A DNA stretch of 64,000 nt from Parelaphostrongylus tenuis (taxonomy: Eukaryota; Nematoda; Chromadorea; Rhabditida; Metastrongylidae): the NCBI GenBank assembly GCA_019055375.1, contig JAHQIW010004769.1, forward strand, positions 248,001-312,000, in the 5' to 3' direction. Below are positions 37,501 through 49,676 of this stretch, one piece after another. Numbering within the stretch: the first letter of the stretch is position 1; each line of letters starts with the position of its first letter. A program made the position numbers and the translations under genes. The notes below the pieces were generated by a model, which worked only from the letters and a program-made list of their open reading frames with translations, made no database searches and was not told where the DNA came from.

Positions 37501-40500
37501 CATGGGCGAGTGGTCGGTGATGCTATTCGCGGCACGCGTAAAGCCGGGCTCCACCTCCACCTCCCCTCCCCCCTCTTCTCTCAGGTAGTCAACAACATCG
37601 TCCTATGGAACATCACAGCAAGGTTATCCTCGAGGTTTCAAGCAAATTCGCTCGACCTCTATTCTACGTTGTACAAGAAGAAGACGAAAACCGAATGGAA
37701 TGCTGCGGTGCTGGATCCGCACAGTGGAGAAAACACTGTGATAGCTGATCAAATAAAAAGCTGAAGTACTAAGAATATTTTTATCCTCCCAAACAAATAT
37801 CGAAATTTACTTCTCTAGGGATTAAGGGGCTTGATTAGCATGAGACAGACATGAAATTCTACTACCGACCATGTATTACGTACTTCATAGCGCAATTTAC
37901 TCGCGACCCTCCTGCTGTAACACAGGGTAATGATGCGCCACTTGAAGAGCGTTGTAACAGTTGTTGATTAGACTTCCCTGCAAAGCTAGTCCGGCATCTC
38001 ATTGCACCTGTTGCTGTTCAATATGTCTACAATATCTTGGTTCGCGTATGTCGCAGTGAGTAAGGGCGTCCTGTGGCATACTCGTCGTCGTCGGGTAGTG
38101 TCCCTATACTGTAGCCTCGCCGAACCTTGCTTCCTTCCGGGCTTTGCAAAATGATACTCAGGCTTGTCTTGGAGGATTAGACTATGTTGATAGATTGATA
38201 GACCATCAGGTTTAATGTAGTAGATATGCATTCAATTACCTTTAGTGATGCTGGACAAGATTGGCATTTTATCTCACGAGTTGGTTAGAGCCGAACGCTT
38301 TGTTAGTTATCCTTCTAATGTAAATTTAAGATTTTTTAGATTTCGCGCACACCCAACGGAGCATTTAAGAACATCGGCAATTTCGACTTTTTTCACTACG
38401 CCGGTATTCTGAGATCAGTGCATCTGCTGAAACTACCGCATATTTATATAGTTGACATACGAATCGACGCTGAACATCTAGGTCAATTGTAGTAAATTGC
38501 ATCGAACGTTTTGGTGCAGTCAGCTATTCTATTTTCAACAAGAATGTTTATGTTTCAGGATCATTCTCTTATGAAGTTACTGTAAGCGAGAACCGCTCCG
38601 ATGAAGATGTTTTTGTGCGGATGTTTGATCCAGACAAAAACCTGGTGAGCAAACGGCAAGCACCACATCTTAAAGACCTGACTGTAATGGATCTTCACAT
38701 TTGAGGTTTTTTCGGCACAAGGTCTCCGCCAGAAAGGACAATTAAAGACAGTGCGGCCGTGGTGGCCGCGTGGAATGGGAAAACCGGATCTCTATAGTTT
38801 GGAAGTATGCTCAAATATATTACCAAGTGACTATTGTTTACAGTATTATGATCGAAATGTAAATATGAGGAAAGTATTTGGAGCTATTGCTAATAGTTAG
38901 GTGGAGTTACGAGCATCACTGGATCAACTACGAATTGACGTCTATCGGCAAATATTCGGATTTCGTACAGTTGCTTGGACGAACCGTCAGCTTCTCATAA
39001 ATGACAAACCATTCTACTGTCTCGGTTTCGGGATGCATGAGGATTTCGAGGTTAATTAACCGCATTTCAATTTGTATACCAATTTCAATTGACTAAAGTA
39101 TTATGAGAAATCATAAGTTTTTTGATAATTGAGTCAAGCACAAAATTGATGGAAATTTATGGACTCGACTGACGTGTCGACGCATCTCACCTTCTTCAAA
39201 TTCGTTGCTTTGGATCAATTCCTACAGTCGTTTGTCCTCGTTCCAGTCCTCGTGTTCGTTTCAATCAGTTGAATCTTTCTCGTTGAGCATCAATCAAATG
39301 GCAGACCTCTTTTGGCAACGCCTTTATATATAAGGCGGTCATTGAGGAGCTGATTGTTTGCTAGTAACATCTGCTTTTCAACGGACAAATCATACTGTAG
39401 AAGTCAGCTGTATTACTAGTCCGCACATAACGTAATACTCATGATTTGAAAACCGATTTTCCTCTAATTTGTGCATCATAATCAGTCGTATACTTCCGTT
39501 GATTGAGCCAATAGCGCATAGTGCTCAAAAACATATGATTGATCATATTGCTAAAGTTAAAAAAACCCCTTTACATATCAATATTATTAGACTTTCTGCA
39601 AGTCAATAAATCGCCTTCGACTTTTGCGGGATGATTTGTGAGCTGGAAGCAATTATCAACGGATCAGTATCATCAACATCAACACCGTCCTGTATGTACA
39701 GGATCATCGCCGAGTGAGGTTCTTCATTTTGAGGGGTACACACCGAGGAAGATTCTCTTCTAAGGAAGGGGAACACGAGGAACACAACGAGGACGACTGA
39801 CTGTGGGCATCAATTTGAACCAGCGCTTCTGAAGCAGATGGAAGACATCGAGGCGTCAACCAAATAATCAAGTTTTTTCCTCTCAACTTCGTGCTATCGG
39901 GTCAATTATCAATGAATTGAAATTTATTCCTAATTCTCTTACTAAGTTCACTATGTAATAAAGTAGCCCATCTATTTTATGCCCGAGTATTCTGCTGTTA
40001 TGAGTCCTAATTATTGCTTGGAATCCAAGCTTTCGAGTTTTATATTCCGATATACAATGAGACCATCGCATTGTAGTGCGTAAACAATCGATCTAATGCA
40101 ACAGGTACAGCAACCAAAACATTGCGAAAAAACCAATCAAAAAGTTTTTACATTGATATCAGTGCATACGGCCTATTTTGTCCACCTATATATGCACTGT
40201 ATCAATTCCTACAATCATTTATTTGTCAAGATACATGGACGCGGTTTTGACCCGGTAGTGATGACAAAGGACCTAAACTTGCTTGAATGGATGGGTGGCA
40301 ACTGCTATCGTACAACGCACTATCCGTACGCTGAGGAACGGATGGCGGAAAACGATCGTCGTGGTATTGTGGTCATTGCAGAGACACCTGCTGTAGGGCT
40401 GAAGTAAGAAGACGCTTATGACTAGCTACAACAAGTAATCACTTTTTGTGGTGATTTTCCGTTTATACTGAACAAGTAAGATACAAATAACTCTGTTTTG

Positions 40501-41477
40501 CAGAAGTTTCTCGAAGGAAAACAATTTTCTGCACATGAATATGTTGAAGGAGCTTATCAACCGTGACAAATCACATCCATCAGTGATTATGTGGAGTTTG
40601 GCTAATGAGCCGAGAACCAACAAAAAGGAATCTAGGATGTACTTCAAGTAAGTCCAAGGAAATAGGATCAGTGCTAATACTGGAAGGAGGCGGGTGAGAT
40701 GGAGGGGTGTTTGGTAAGGTGACATTACCAAGTGATTGTGATGTTCGCCTCGGCGCGCATGGAGCCGAACTCCATCCCCTCCAACCACCGCTCTTCGGCA
40801 GTAAATAACAACGTCCTATGGAACGCCACAGCAAGGCTATCCTCGAGATTGCAAAGAGATTCGTTTGACCAGTATTCTAAAGCGTTCGAGAAGAAGACGA
40901 AAAGCGAATTAAATGCTACAAGTAGTGGGATCCGGGGAGTAGAAAAAAGAAAAAAAAAACACTGCGATGACGGATCAATTGAAATGCTAAAGTAAAAGTG
41001 CTTATACTGCGAATATAGCGCATTCCTTGGACAAGCAAGTTTCAATGTTGATGAATAAGAAAACTAGTGCGAACATAATTTTAGTATATACTAGCTTAGT
41101 ATGCTTGTGGAACATATTTGTCAGAGAGGTGCCGTAGATACGGCACCGAAAGCAAGCGTCAAAATTTTCGGTTTTGGTACACCGAAAATAAAGGAGTTCC
41201 AGTCTTGCATGATTTTAGTAACAAACACATACATCTCTGATAGCCTATGTGCCGTACTTGTGCTGGCTTGAGGCATTTTTACATATTTCAGGAAACTCGT
41301 CCAACACGCCCATGATTTAGATAGAACCCGTCCAGTTACAATGGTCTACGGACCATCTAAAGCTGATGACGACCTAACGGTAGGTGATTACAATCTTCTT
41401 TGTTGTTCCTGGAACAAGTACCACTGTTTATTGTTAAACATGTAGAACGCTATCTTATCTCTCTTTCTCTCTACATA

Positions 41478-41517
<40 letters not shown>

Positions 41518-44500
41518 ATCGTTAGTCGCCTAAACCTCATTTCACCCTTTCGCTCTGTCCGTTGATAAAAAGCGGCGCCGCGTTAGTCGCTCTTGTGGCA
41601 GTCGGCGCGATTGACATTTCAGATGGAGCACGTTATTTTTACAGCACTGTGATTTCGGGAGTTTTATCGTCACTAGAGGGATTATTACCAGTAAGTGTGA
41701 AATATGATAGAAGAGACTTCATAAGGCTAATTTTGTTGAAACGTGCCAAAGCAATCACAAAACAATGAACTATTTACCAGAAATGTTATTGCACATTGCA
41801 TGCGATGCCGTATCGTCGATAACTCAGAGATAACTTCTTATTAGTATTTAACAATGAAAGTTCGGACTTCTATATAGTTGTAGAAGAGTCTGTTTCCTAT
41901 TGTCTCATGGGTTAAGACACTGTCTCCATGTTCTTCTTAACTGAGCTTAAGACAAGATTTTATGATATTAATTATCCAAGCTGCTTGAAGTTTCGGCTGC
42001 TTCGCCTTCTTCAGAGCCTGAAAAGATTAGGTTGTCCATAACCCAATCAGTCAGACACTTTCCATTTGATTAGAAAAAATCATTAAACTCAAATTCCAAT
42101 CGCTTCAAGCACAAATCGACTAATGCATTTACTGCTTTTTATGTATCTTTCAGTGGATTAACAGCCGAAGACCACCGGGCCACATGGGCTTGTGACGTAC
42201 CAATCTTAGCGTCAAAATCGGTAATTCTCGAGCTATCGACTGAGTACAAAAGAATCGACTTTTAAGGAAATAAATATTGAACGTTAGGTGTAGGTATATT
42301 TCCTTTGACAGCGATGTGGTTTCCCCTTTAAAGCATAGAAGTTTTTTGACTAGTGTGCGTTGCTTTCGCTAAAATTATCATTATTGGAGCCATCTCTGTG
42401 TCATTTAATCATTTTATGATGATAAGGTCCTCAAAAAATTCCAATTGCTACATGAATTCTCCTACTTCCATTGCCACGTAGGCCCACACAATGTCGTGGA
42501 GAGACACGACACCGCTACTACAGTAGCTCTGTGAGACGCGACATTGCCCGGCTTGACACAAAATGTAGCACGTTGGCGTAAGCGTTTTAGAATTACTGTA
42601 GCGAGCACAAATTCAGATTGACACATCTAACAGTGTATTTGTATGAGGATGCAAGATTACTGAATGATTAATCAATAGAAAAGATTTTATGTCAATTTTT
42701 GTGGCTTTGACTTTTCCACAACTTCCTTTATTCTTTAGGCTGACCTTGTAGATATAATTTGTGTGAATCGCTATTACGGCTGGTACATTAATATGGGTGA
42801 ACTTGATTGGATCAATCAAAGTGTCTACTGGGATTTTTTCCAATGGTCAGACAAATATAAACGACCTGTTCTAGTCACCGAGTATGGCGCCGAAAGTATA
42901 CCAGGATTGAATCAGGTGAACAGATTATATAATCTTTGCTCGTGTACCATTGGCGTAGGCGCCATATCGCCCGTTCAACGCTGAACTACGGAGATTATTC
43001 CGGTCAGTGATGTGATAAATAAGTGGCTACGTTGTTATCACTTAAGAACTAAAGCATCTACTCAAGCGTCATTGGGCAGCTTGAGTCATCCATTACTGCA
43101 TAACTAAACTAATGACAACTCACTTCCTTTCATGTTTAGGTGCTTATCGAAATTTTACAACGGATCGTAGTTCAAACTAACTAGAACAGATTAACGACCA
43201 TTGCTTCTTAGGAAGATTTGATTTTCTTTATTGCGATGTACTGTTACGACCATGCAATAAATATATCAACATTTAGTTCGTAACGTCCAATAGTGTGCTA
43301 AGTAATTTGTTTCTCTTTACAGCCATTTTGAGTTTTCAAGCCCCTTTAGGTCTTCTCCCATTTTGTGAACGGGCAATAGAAGGACATCTTAAAAAATTAA
43401 TTCGAAGAATTTTTGCTGATTTTTGGTCTTCAAATGATGGCTGTCCCATAATTCCTTTTGCGCTTTGACACTTCTGTCAGTCCGATTGTTATTTATTTGA
43501 AGCGATTAATTGATCAGCGATTAAAATTACCGTGATGATCAATCATAGTACAACCATTCGCTGGGCAAAGATTCAACAACTTCCAGAAAGAATGAGGCTG
43601 GCGATCAAATCAACTAAGTCTGTGAGGTCCTCTTAAGTGCTTCTAATCCCCTCCTTCACATGCTGCTCCAGAGCGCGGAAAAGAAGCTAATCCGATGTAA
43701 CAGTATACGGGCTATACGGTGGATGTGTACCGTGAACTAGCTCACTTTCGCTAAAATGTGGCAAGTCGAGTTTGCAATAGGAGGTTGTTGGTTAAGGCAT
43801 GAGGCGTTCATCGAAACACCATTTTGCCGTAATCCATGCATTTAGATAGAAAGTGATGGTGCTACGGCAATGTCCATGTGTCTGGCTATAGCTACTAGAA
43901 CAACTTCAAGCATACCACAGCCTTTTGGGAGTAACCTGATTTGGAATGTAAAGAAAAAACTGGATAAAATGATAATGGGAAAGAATTTGTGGTCAAACCC
44001 AGAAATTGTAACATTTTATTTCATCCGTCATCACCGTGTTTTTTCACTGTGCGGATACTTCTAGCATTCAGTTCGTTTTTCGCCTTCTTCTTGAACGGCT
44101 TAGAATACTGGTTGAGCGAGTCTCCTTGCACTCTCGAGGATAGCCCTGCTGTAGCATTTCATACGACTTGTTATTGACTACCAGAGAGAACTCGGAGGTT
44201 GAGCTCGACTCCATGCGCGCCGTAACCAGCATTACAATCACTCGGCCACGGAAACTCAAAAATGTTCGTTCCAGTGCGGCGATATGATTGGACTGGACAA
44301 TATGGTTTGAGTAATATTTGTTGTTTCAGTTTACGGACCGATCGATGGAAATGCACTAATAAACAATGCAATTTCGTGCCATTATTAAAACTGACATGAA
44401 TTCGGCGACCAATTTTCTGCTACTTTCGCTGCGAACTGGAATGAAATCATACGAACTGATTGGTTCAAGTCATCGTATAGGTGTAAATTGACTCATGGTG

Positions 44501-47500
44501 GAGTTCGGATGTGTCAAATACCTATGCACATATTACTACACAACAAGCAAAAATTGCTTATTTCTTCTAATAAACTTCTCATTATCGTGGGATTGTTTTC
44601 TACGTAGAATTAAACTTTCTATCGCTTACTCTTCAGACATCGCTACCAGTATGTATCACATATGGTGCACCGCTTTAGAGCAGACGAGCGGAGGCCTATG
44701 TATTGCGTAATTTTTTAAGCCGTTCATTCTACCACATATGAGTGTTTTGTTCAACTCTTAAATGATTATGTTACTGACCTAATCAGATATCGCGTGAGGC
44801 CCACCCCCACTCCAGCACTCCGGCAGTCAATAGCGAGCGCCCTATGGAATGCCACAGCCAGTCTATCTTCGAGATTACAAGGAGACGCGCTCAACCAGTA
44901 TTCCAAGACGTTCGAGAAAAAGGTGAACAAGCGAACTGAATGTTAGAAGCGCTGGGATCCTTACAATGAAAAGAACATACTGTGAAAACGGATTAATAGA
45001 GTGTCCATCAGTTATACATAGATACTTACTTTAATACTTGGACGTTCCGTCTTCACGAATTGTGCGGACCTCAGCACATTTCCAATCGTCTCTTCTTCTC
45101 GGGATCGTCGTCCATAGTGGTGGTTTGTTTCGAGCATGGCGACTAGCGCGAGTGAATGGTCGCCCTTGGAGGCGGGTGTAACGACGTGGAGTCCACTCTA
45201 TAGTTCGCTTTGTTCCTCGGTCGTCTGATCTTCCAACCATAACTACATGAACGGCCCATCTGTGTTGCACTATCGATGTAAACTTTTCTGGATCACGAAG
45301 ATGAGACAAACTTCGGAGATCTGAGCTGCGCAAGCCACTAGATGTTGTGAGAGCCGACTAATTCTCAAAAGACATCGTTCGAGCACTCTGTGAGTTATTT
45401 GCAGTGGTTTTGACGTGGTAGAGGTATCAGCACACATCTCTGCCGCATAACAGAGCCCTGAGAGGACTGTCGAATCAAAAAGATGAGCGCGGCGTTCGGG
45501 GTCCGCTGTCTGATCGATGGCTTCTTTAAAAGGCCCGAATGCGGCCCATGCTGCTCTCCTTCTTCTGTCTAGTTCATCCTTCATGTTCTTCTCCATGTTT
45601 ATTGAAGGTCCAAGGTACGAGGTGGTCTCCTTGATCAGGGAATTGTACAATTCAAAATGCTCTCTTTCGAATAATGTATTCTTCATAAGCTGTGTCTTTG
45701 TCCTGTTTAAACGCAGCCTAATTTTTTTCCCCGTTTCATTGAGTCCCCTTGAACTTTGTATTTGCTTCATTGGTACTTTTCAAAAAGATGTCGATGTCGT
45801 CCGCGAAACGAAGATTTGATAGCAATCTGCCATCAATCCTTATACCTTTCTCCTACCATTCGACTAATTTCATCATCCGCTGCAGTGCGGTGATAAACAG
45901 CTTTGACGATACAGTGTCGCCTTGTCGAACTCCTTCTCCGTTATGTATGGAGAGGGGTCAATAGAAAAGCCGTATTTTGTGCTGCAGTTTCGACAGCAGT
46001 CTGCTAATGATCGATTATATAGTCAGATACAATCACATATAGTCTGCTAAAATGTTCAAAAGCCTTTTCGTGATCGAGATGTTAGTGGTTTACGCACGTT
46101 TCGGCTATGTCGCCCACCTCATCAAGGCCACACGCTTCATTAGTCACCATTACTGTAGTATGGACGGCGAAACTATCTCGGTCAAACTCACGTGAAATTC
46201 GATCTTCACCATTTTTCAGTCAATGGCTTGTGGTTATTATCAAACATGTAGACATAGTCTACTGAAGATAATCTGCAAGAATATTCCAAGCATTTGCGAG
46301 TTTGATACGTCAGCGGCTTCGATAGGAACGTAATGACCCCAATAAGACTTTGCGAGCTGGGATCTCCTATGATAAGCACTTTTTTTTTCCGCTCAAAAGT
46401 ATGCAAAAGGCATTTTTCATGTCAATATACTGTACATTGGAAACATCTTACCATCGCTAGGAGCGTTTAAATAAAAAAGTAGTAATTTTTTATGTCATTT
46501 TATATACTAACATGTCCTATAAATGCAAATTGTACCTCTCACATTCGACGAAATTTCGCCAAATGTTGACAAAAATGAGGATACTTAGTGAACGGGTTCT
46601 TATTCTTCACTTTTATATAAGATGTATTCAGATCTCAACAAAGACAGGAATAACATTGGGAGAATTAAGCTTGGGATTTAAAACCACGACAAAACCACGG
46701 TCATTTTGCTTGTAGGGTCGACAGGCCTCGCATTTGACTCACCACTGGGCAGCAGAGAATCAGGCGTTGACACCAATGAGTTAGACCATCCTTTATTTCC
46801 AAGTTGTTGTGTTTCATATGTCTGACATCTACGGTTTATCGCGCTATGATGAAAACACTTAGCCAAAAAGTGGGAATTATCACAAATTAGGCACCGATTT
46901 CTGAACAAACCAAAATTTTTTTTGGTTGCGCATACATTTTCGAACTCGAAGAAAAGAAGGACTGCCCAGAAGCAAAATAATATTTTGGTGGGAATTAATT
47001 TGATGGTAGAGCATATCCGAGAAGTGTCATTATTTGTCCAACTAGGAAACGAAGTGCTGCTGAAATCAAATCAAGGTATTACAGGAGCCATCAGTAGCTT
47101 TCTCTGAACAATATCAAAATGATCTCATTATTCGGACACATCAAGCATTCGACGCTCTTAGAAACTCTCATATACTCGCTGGAGAGATGATCTGGAACTT
47201 CGCGGACTTCATGACTGCTATGTGTGAGTAGACCACCAGATTATTTGATTTGAAATTAAAAATTGTCAGAAATTTTTGAAGAAATAAGGGCATTTATCAC
47301 TGATTGAGTTGTAATAGGAAAATGTAGACTACAAGGGCTTATTGTCCTCAACCGACAGGAGGTTGGGAATAGTACTAGCAATAGCAAATCAGTGACTGAC
47401 GTCGCTCTCTTCCCTGCCTGTGCGCACGCTGTTGTATGAATATTCGTTGTAACTTATTCAACTGTAGCTTCCTCAGTCAAGCTTAGCGTGCCAGTTGTTA

Positions 47501-49676
47501 TCACCTCATCATTTGTTCTTTATATCTCAAGGTTGATTCTCTTCCGTATTTTTAATTACCGCGAGAAACGCCCCGCGCTGTATTTATGGCTATCACCTAA
47601 GGGATCTCCAAATACTTGATCAGAAATGCAACCTAATACCGCATCGTGAACAGCCAAACAAGATTTTCAAGAAAATCTGATTAAACGTGTGATCGCCGGA
47701 CTGATTAGTAAAAATGATCCATTGCGACTATGACATCTCCCAAAATATACAAAATTGGACAAAGTGGTTTGGAAACAAAACAACTTGAAACTGAAAATCA
47801 CGCATGGAACAAACAACCCCAAAGCTGAGTCTTTCCTATCCGATGAATAAGAAATCTGGGGTTTACTCAGACCTCTAGCAGATCACCTGTGTCTAGATTT
47901 CTCACAGTCCACAGACTAGTTGCTCTCGTCCTCTGCTTGCCTTATGTACTCAAAATTTTGAGCAAAACTTCTTCATTCCAGCTAAATCTTCCCATTGTCA
48001 GTGTTAACTTCTGTTCAAAGGTTTGAAAATCACTGCATATGTTGCAAAACTAATACAGGAAAGGAAGCAATTGTTGATTTCAGCTGCTACTTCCTTAAAA
48101 ACCATTTATGAACCTAATTCACTACGTTAGAATCGTTATTTGAACTGCAAAACATTTCTATTTTTTTAAATCCAAGGAGTATTTACTTATTCGCAACCAA
48201 ACTACGACTAATATTCACCACTGTTTCTATGACAATGGCAGCAAATCTAACAGTAATAATCACCTCTCTCATGATTATCAAGGCATTCGGCTTAGAGATT
48301 TAATTCATGAATCAATTTAAAATTCCACAGATAAGAGGAATTCATCGATAACAGCGATCTGTGCTAGATGATAGTACCCAAAAGTAATTTTGGTGATTTT
48401 TTAGTAATTTTATTACTTCAGCAGTTTTTAATCAGCAGTTTTTTTTTGCCTTTCAGCAGTTTTTGGTAAATTTCTTTCGTTCTTATTCTTGGAGAAAAAT
48501 CAAGAGAAACATCGGTACAAGTTGGTTAGACGGCGATAAATGGAAAACCGATCTTATTCGGTGACAGAAATATTTCATAGGAGTGTTAGTAATCAATGAT
48601 AAGCTTAGACTGAGGCTACAGCCGCACTTCGCTGGCTTTTCAGAACACCCCTTTATAACGCTGTAGCATCCAGACCAAAATAATGTTTCACTTTCGCATT
48701 TCGCCTTCATTTTCATAACGCGCAGTATTTGCTGGTAGCTGAAAAACACATTAATGCGTGAAGGAATTTTCGTAGTCTCTCAATCAATCGTTTCATCTGA
48801 AGCTTCCGCCAAAGCGGATCAAAAATCGCCAATTGAATAATAAGACAACGTTCGTTTCTTCCTCGCTCCGTCCTTGCCACGCCTCCTGCTATTGCCTCCG
48901 CTTTCTGGAATAGTAAGCAACCTTGGCATAAATGCCAAACTTGATCACATCTTTCTTGCTAAGCAGTATTTCCAGAAAATGAGCACATCGGTAGATTGAG
49001 AAAATATTATGCTATCAGAAGAATACTTATAGTCTAGAGAAAGAGCTCTGTCCGGCGAGATTTGAAGCAGGAAACAAGAGACCAAGTGAGATAAAGGATA
49101 AAAGAGCTTCTCCAAAAGCAAACACATTTTTGAGTGCTTCGGAGCTTGTGCTATAAAATGGGCACTAGCACTCTAAGAATGGAATTTTGTCCAGCGAAAA
49201 GGCGAGTTAAGGAAAAATAAACATGTGGGTGTGCGCAATATAATCTTATTTTGGATTTTGCAGCGCTACAAAAGGGTGTTTAAAAAACTATCAAGTACGG
49301 CTTTAGCCAATGATTCAGGCTTTCGAATGATTGCTAACACTCCTATGAAAAGTTCCTGTCCAGCGAATGAGATCGTTTCATGAAATCGTTGCCATCTAAA
49401 CGGTTTGTACTGAAATGTCATTACCAAAATGTGCCTTATTCTTCCGGCCAATTTTTTTCTTACAAAAATAGAACGTTCTTATCTTTGGAATTTTAGTACA
49501 TATGCTGACGGTCATAGCTGTGTATTTTCTAAAAATCTTTTTTAGCCGTGACTCGAGCCGTGGGAAATCACAAAGGCGTCTTCACAAGGACTCGACAAGC
49601 AAAAATGGCCGCGTATACGCTGAGGAAACGCTACTTGACGCTCTCCAATCAAACAGATTTGGAGCTTTGGAGATGA
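28546..49676 (+). CDS. gusb: Beta-glucuronidase (GH2 family), 15 exons
   Basis: Lysosomal exo-hydrolase removing terminal glucuronic acid from glycosaminoglycans and glucuronides. Exons: 28546-28620, 29557-29679, 29852-30022, 34399-34494, 36294-36392, 38340-38481, 38559-38644, 38706-38804, 38901-39050, 40231-40403, 40504-40647, 41292-41379, 42739-42915, 47085-47223, 49546-49676. Phases join into 630 residues plus TGA (human GUSB 651). Exon 1 is a hydrophobic signal peptide. Then come the sugar-binding domain (LDGLWTFV; VGSHVGGHLPFEFDVT; FDFFHYAGI), the immunoglobulin-like domain (GQLKTVRPWWPRG) and the TIM barrel (RTTHYPYAEE). The acid/base is E~440 in SLANEP and the nucleophile E~530 in VTEYGAES. 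N-glycosylation sites such as NNTLS fit a lumenal protein. The usual LYP motif after the signal is missing, so a micro-exon could be hidden between exons 1 and 2. The exon 8 acceptor (TTTGAG) is atypical. Confidence 0.95.
30400..31750. repeat. Mosaic of an unnamed dispersed repeat family
   Basis: Within beta-glucuronidase intron 3. The motif TTTCGAGTGTTTTCTCAAGA plus a GATGATCA..TTTGAGCCAT block occurs at about 30588-30650 and 30885-30945, and a related block with GATACACGTGTT lies inverted at 30955-31075. Further related pieces occur at about 39600-39900 and inverted at 61030-61290. A CATCGCC(A/G)AGTGAG block is shared with the 39.7 kb copy. No coding capacity recognised. Confidence 0.55.
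33122..33171 (-). ncRNA. Hammerhead ribozyme, family 2, copy 1
   Basis: Minus strand: stem I GGGUCA, core CUGACGA (33163-33157), stem II GGAGG/CCUCC with loop CCGAAA, GAA (33140-33138), short stem III GCACCGAUGU, A at position 17 (33127), stem I return UGGCC. Stem I pairs with one G-U wobble. Position 15.1 is G where A is expected and one stem III pair is broken, so activity is probably reduced. Confidence 0.7.
33383..33431 (-). ncRNA. Hammerhead ribozyme, family 2, copy 2
   Basis: Minus strand: stem I ..GGGAUCA, core CUGACGA (33425-33419), stem II GGAGG/CCUCU with loop CCGAAA, GAA (33402-33400), stem III ACAC-CG-GUGU, A17 at 33389, return UGGCCC. Core residues are all present. Stem I has one A-C mismatch and a wobble. 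Cleavage predicted between 33389 and 33388. Confidence 0.75.
33735..33962 (-). repeat. SINE-A copy
   Basis: Minus-strand head GGCGCCGTGGCCGAGTGGTT with the Leu/Ser-type A box, then GCGCGCGGGCTAGATCCCCC, and an internal region ending in a TTTAAGTAGACGAAAAGAGG-like segment shared with the other copies. Lies in beta-glucuronidase intron 3. Confidence 0.8.
34625..34762 (-). repeat. SINE-C copy, left half of a head-to-head pair
   Basis: Minus strand: A-box-like GGTAGTGCAACGGTTCAGC, B box GGTTCGATCCCC, then CAGCTGACGCAAATG and CATTATTGGGTT. It abuts an oppositely oriented copy, giving an imperfect inverted repeat of about 280 bp in beta-glucuronidase intron 4. Confidence 0.7.
34763..34908 (+). repeat. 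SINE-C copy, right half of a head-to-head pair
   Basis: Plus strand lacking the complete head but with GATGAAATCTCGGCTGACGC, CATTATTGGGTT and the family tail ATACCACCGCAATAAGCGGTC. The tail matches the copy at 24.8 kb. Confidence 0.7.
37131..37440 (+). repeat. SINE-B copy
   Basis: tRNA-like head (TTGGCGCAGCGGTCAGAAATG; B box TGGTTCGACC), then the body with GGTGCCAGATTTGTCTGGGA, GCAGCACTGACT, GGCCAGATATG and TTGATCAACGCCGA, ending near a TTCATTCTTTTGATG tail. Lies in beta-glucuronidase intron 5, directly followed by a SINE-A. Confidence 0.8.
37493..37765 (+). repeat. SINE-A copy
   Basis: Head GACGCCATGGGCGAGTGG, GCGCGT/GGGCTCC block, then AACAACATCGTCCTATGGAA, CACAGCAAGG and a GAAGAAGACGAAAACCGAAT tail region ending near GATCAAATAAAA. 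Confidence 0.8.
39600..39900. repeat. Related copy of the 30.4-31.7 kb repeat family
   Basis: Contains CATCGCCGAGTGAGGTTCTT and CGTGCTATCGGGTCAATTAT, both with close counterparts at 30.4-31.7 kb. In beta-glucuronidase intron 9. Confidence 0.4.
40712..40995 (+). repeat. SINE-A copy
   Basis: Head ACCAAGTGATTGTGATGTTC with GCGCGCATGGAGCCGAACTC, then AACAACGTCCTATGGAACGC and a GAGAAGAAGACGAAAAGCGA block, ending with GACGGATCAATTGAAATGC. Lies in beta-glucuronidase intron 11. Confidence 0.8.
41468..41514. repeat. (TA)n microsatellite
   Basis: Near-pure AT alternation in beta-glucuronidase intron 12. Confidence 0.9.
43590..43830 (-). pseudogene. Decayed mariner transposase, catalytic C-terminal part
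   Basis: Minus-strand translation gives QPPIANSTCHILAKVSELVH, then PPYSPYTVTSD.LLFRALEQHVKEG. This is the mariner block around the second and third catalytic aspartates, with the D34D region damaged and a stop after TSD. Lies in beta-glucuronidase intron 13. Confidence 0.7.
44030..44252 (-). repeat. SINE-A copy
   Basis: Minus strand: TTTCCGTGGCCGAGTGATTG head, GCGCGCATGGAGTCGAGCTC, ACAAGTCGTATGAAATGC and a GTTCAAGAAGAAGGCGAAAA region. Lies in beta-glucuronidase intron 13. Confidence 0.8.
44795..45005 (+). repeat. SINE-A copy, 5' truncated
   Basis: Begins within the body (CACTCCGGCAGTCAATAGCG), then CGCCCTATGGAATGCCACAG, CTATCTTCGAGATTACAAGG and GTTCGAGAAAAAGGTGAACA, ending GAAAACGGATTAATAG. 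It abuts the oppositely oriented RTE fragment. Confidence 0.75.
45031..46120 (-). mobile_element. RTE-clade LINE fragment, reverse transcriptase
   Basis: Minus strand in order: a damaged KAFD-like block near 46050; GEGVRQGDTVSSKLFITALQ; the catalytic box as LRFADDIDIF near 45800; RLRLNRTKTQLMKNTLFE; RRRAAWAAFGPFKEAIDQ; LFDSTVLSGLCYAAE; VLERCLLRISR; and the tail RWAVHVV..DDRGTKRTIEW with GRPFTRA. Stops and frameshifts interrupt it, and the endonuclease half is absent. It lies antisense in beta-glucuronidase intron 13. Elements of this class supply the likely retrotransposition machinery for SINEs and for the hammerhead repeats. Confidence 0.88.
48495..49390. mobile_element. Fold-back element with diverged terminal inverted repeats
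   Basis: The segment at about 48500-48690 is, in inverted orientation, similar to about 49240-49385 (shared blocks CAGCG(T/C)TA..AA, CTAACACTCCTATGAA and GCGAATGAGATCG). A related copy with the same ends lies at about 60275-61050, and one end stands alone at 51745-51895. It lies in the last beta-glucuronidase intron. Confidence 0.5.

Noticed and set aside
40426..41045. ORFs of 84-120 codons on both strands
   Set aside because: They run through a SINE-A copy and across the real beta-glucuronidase exon 11 in the wrong frame.
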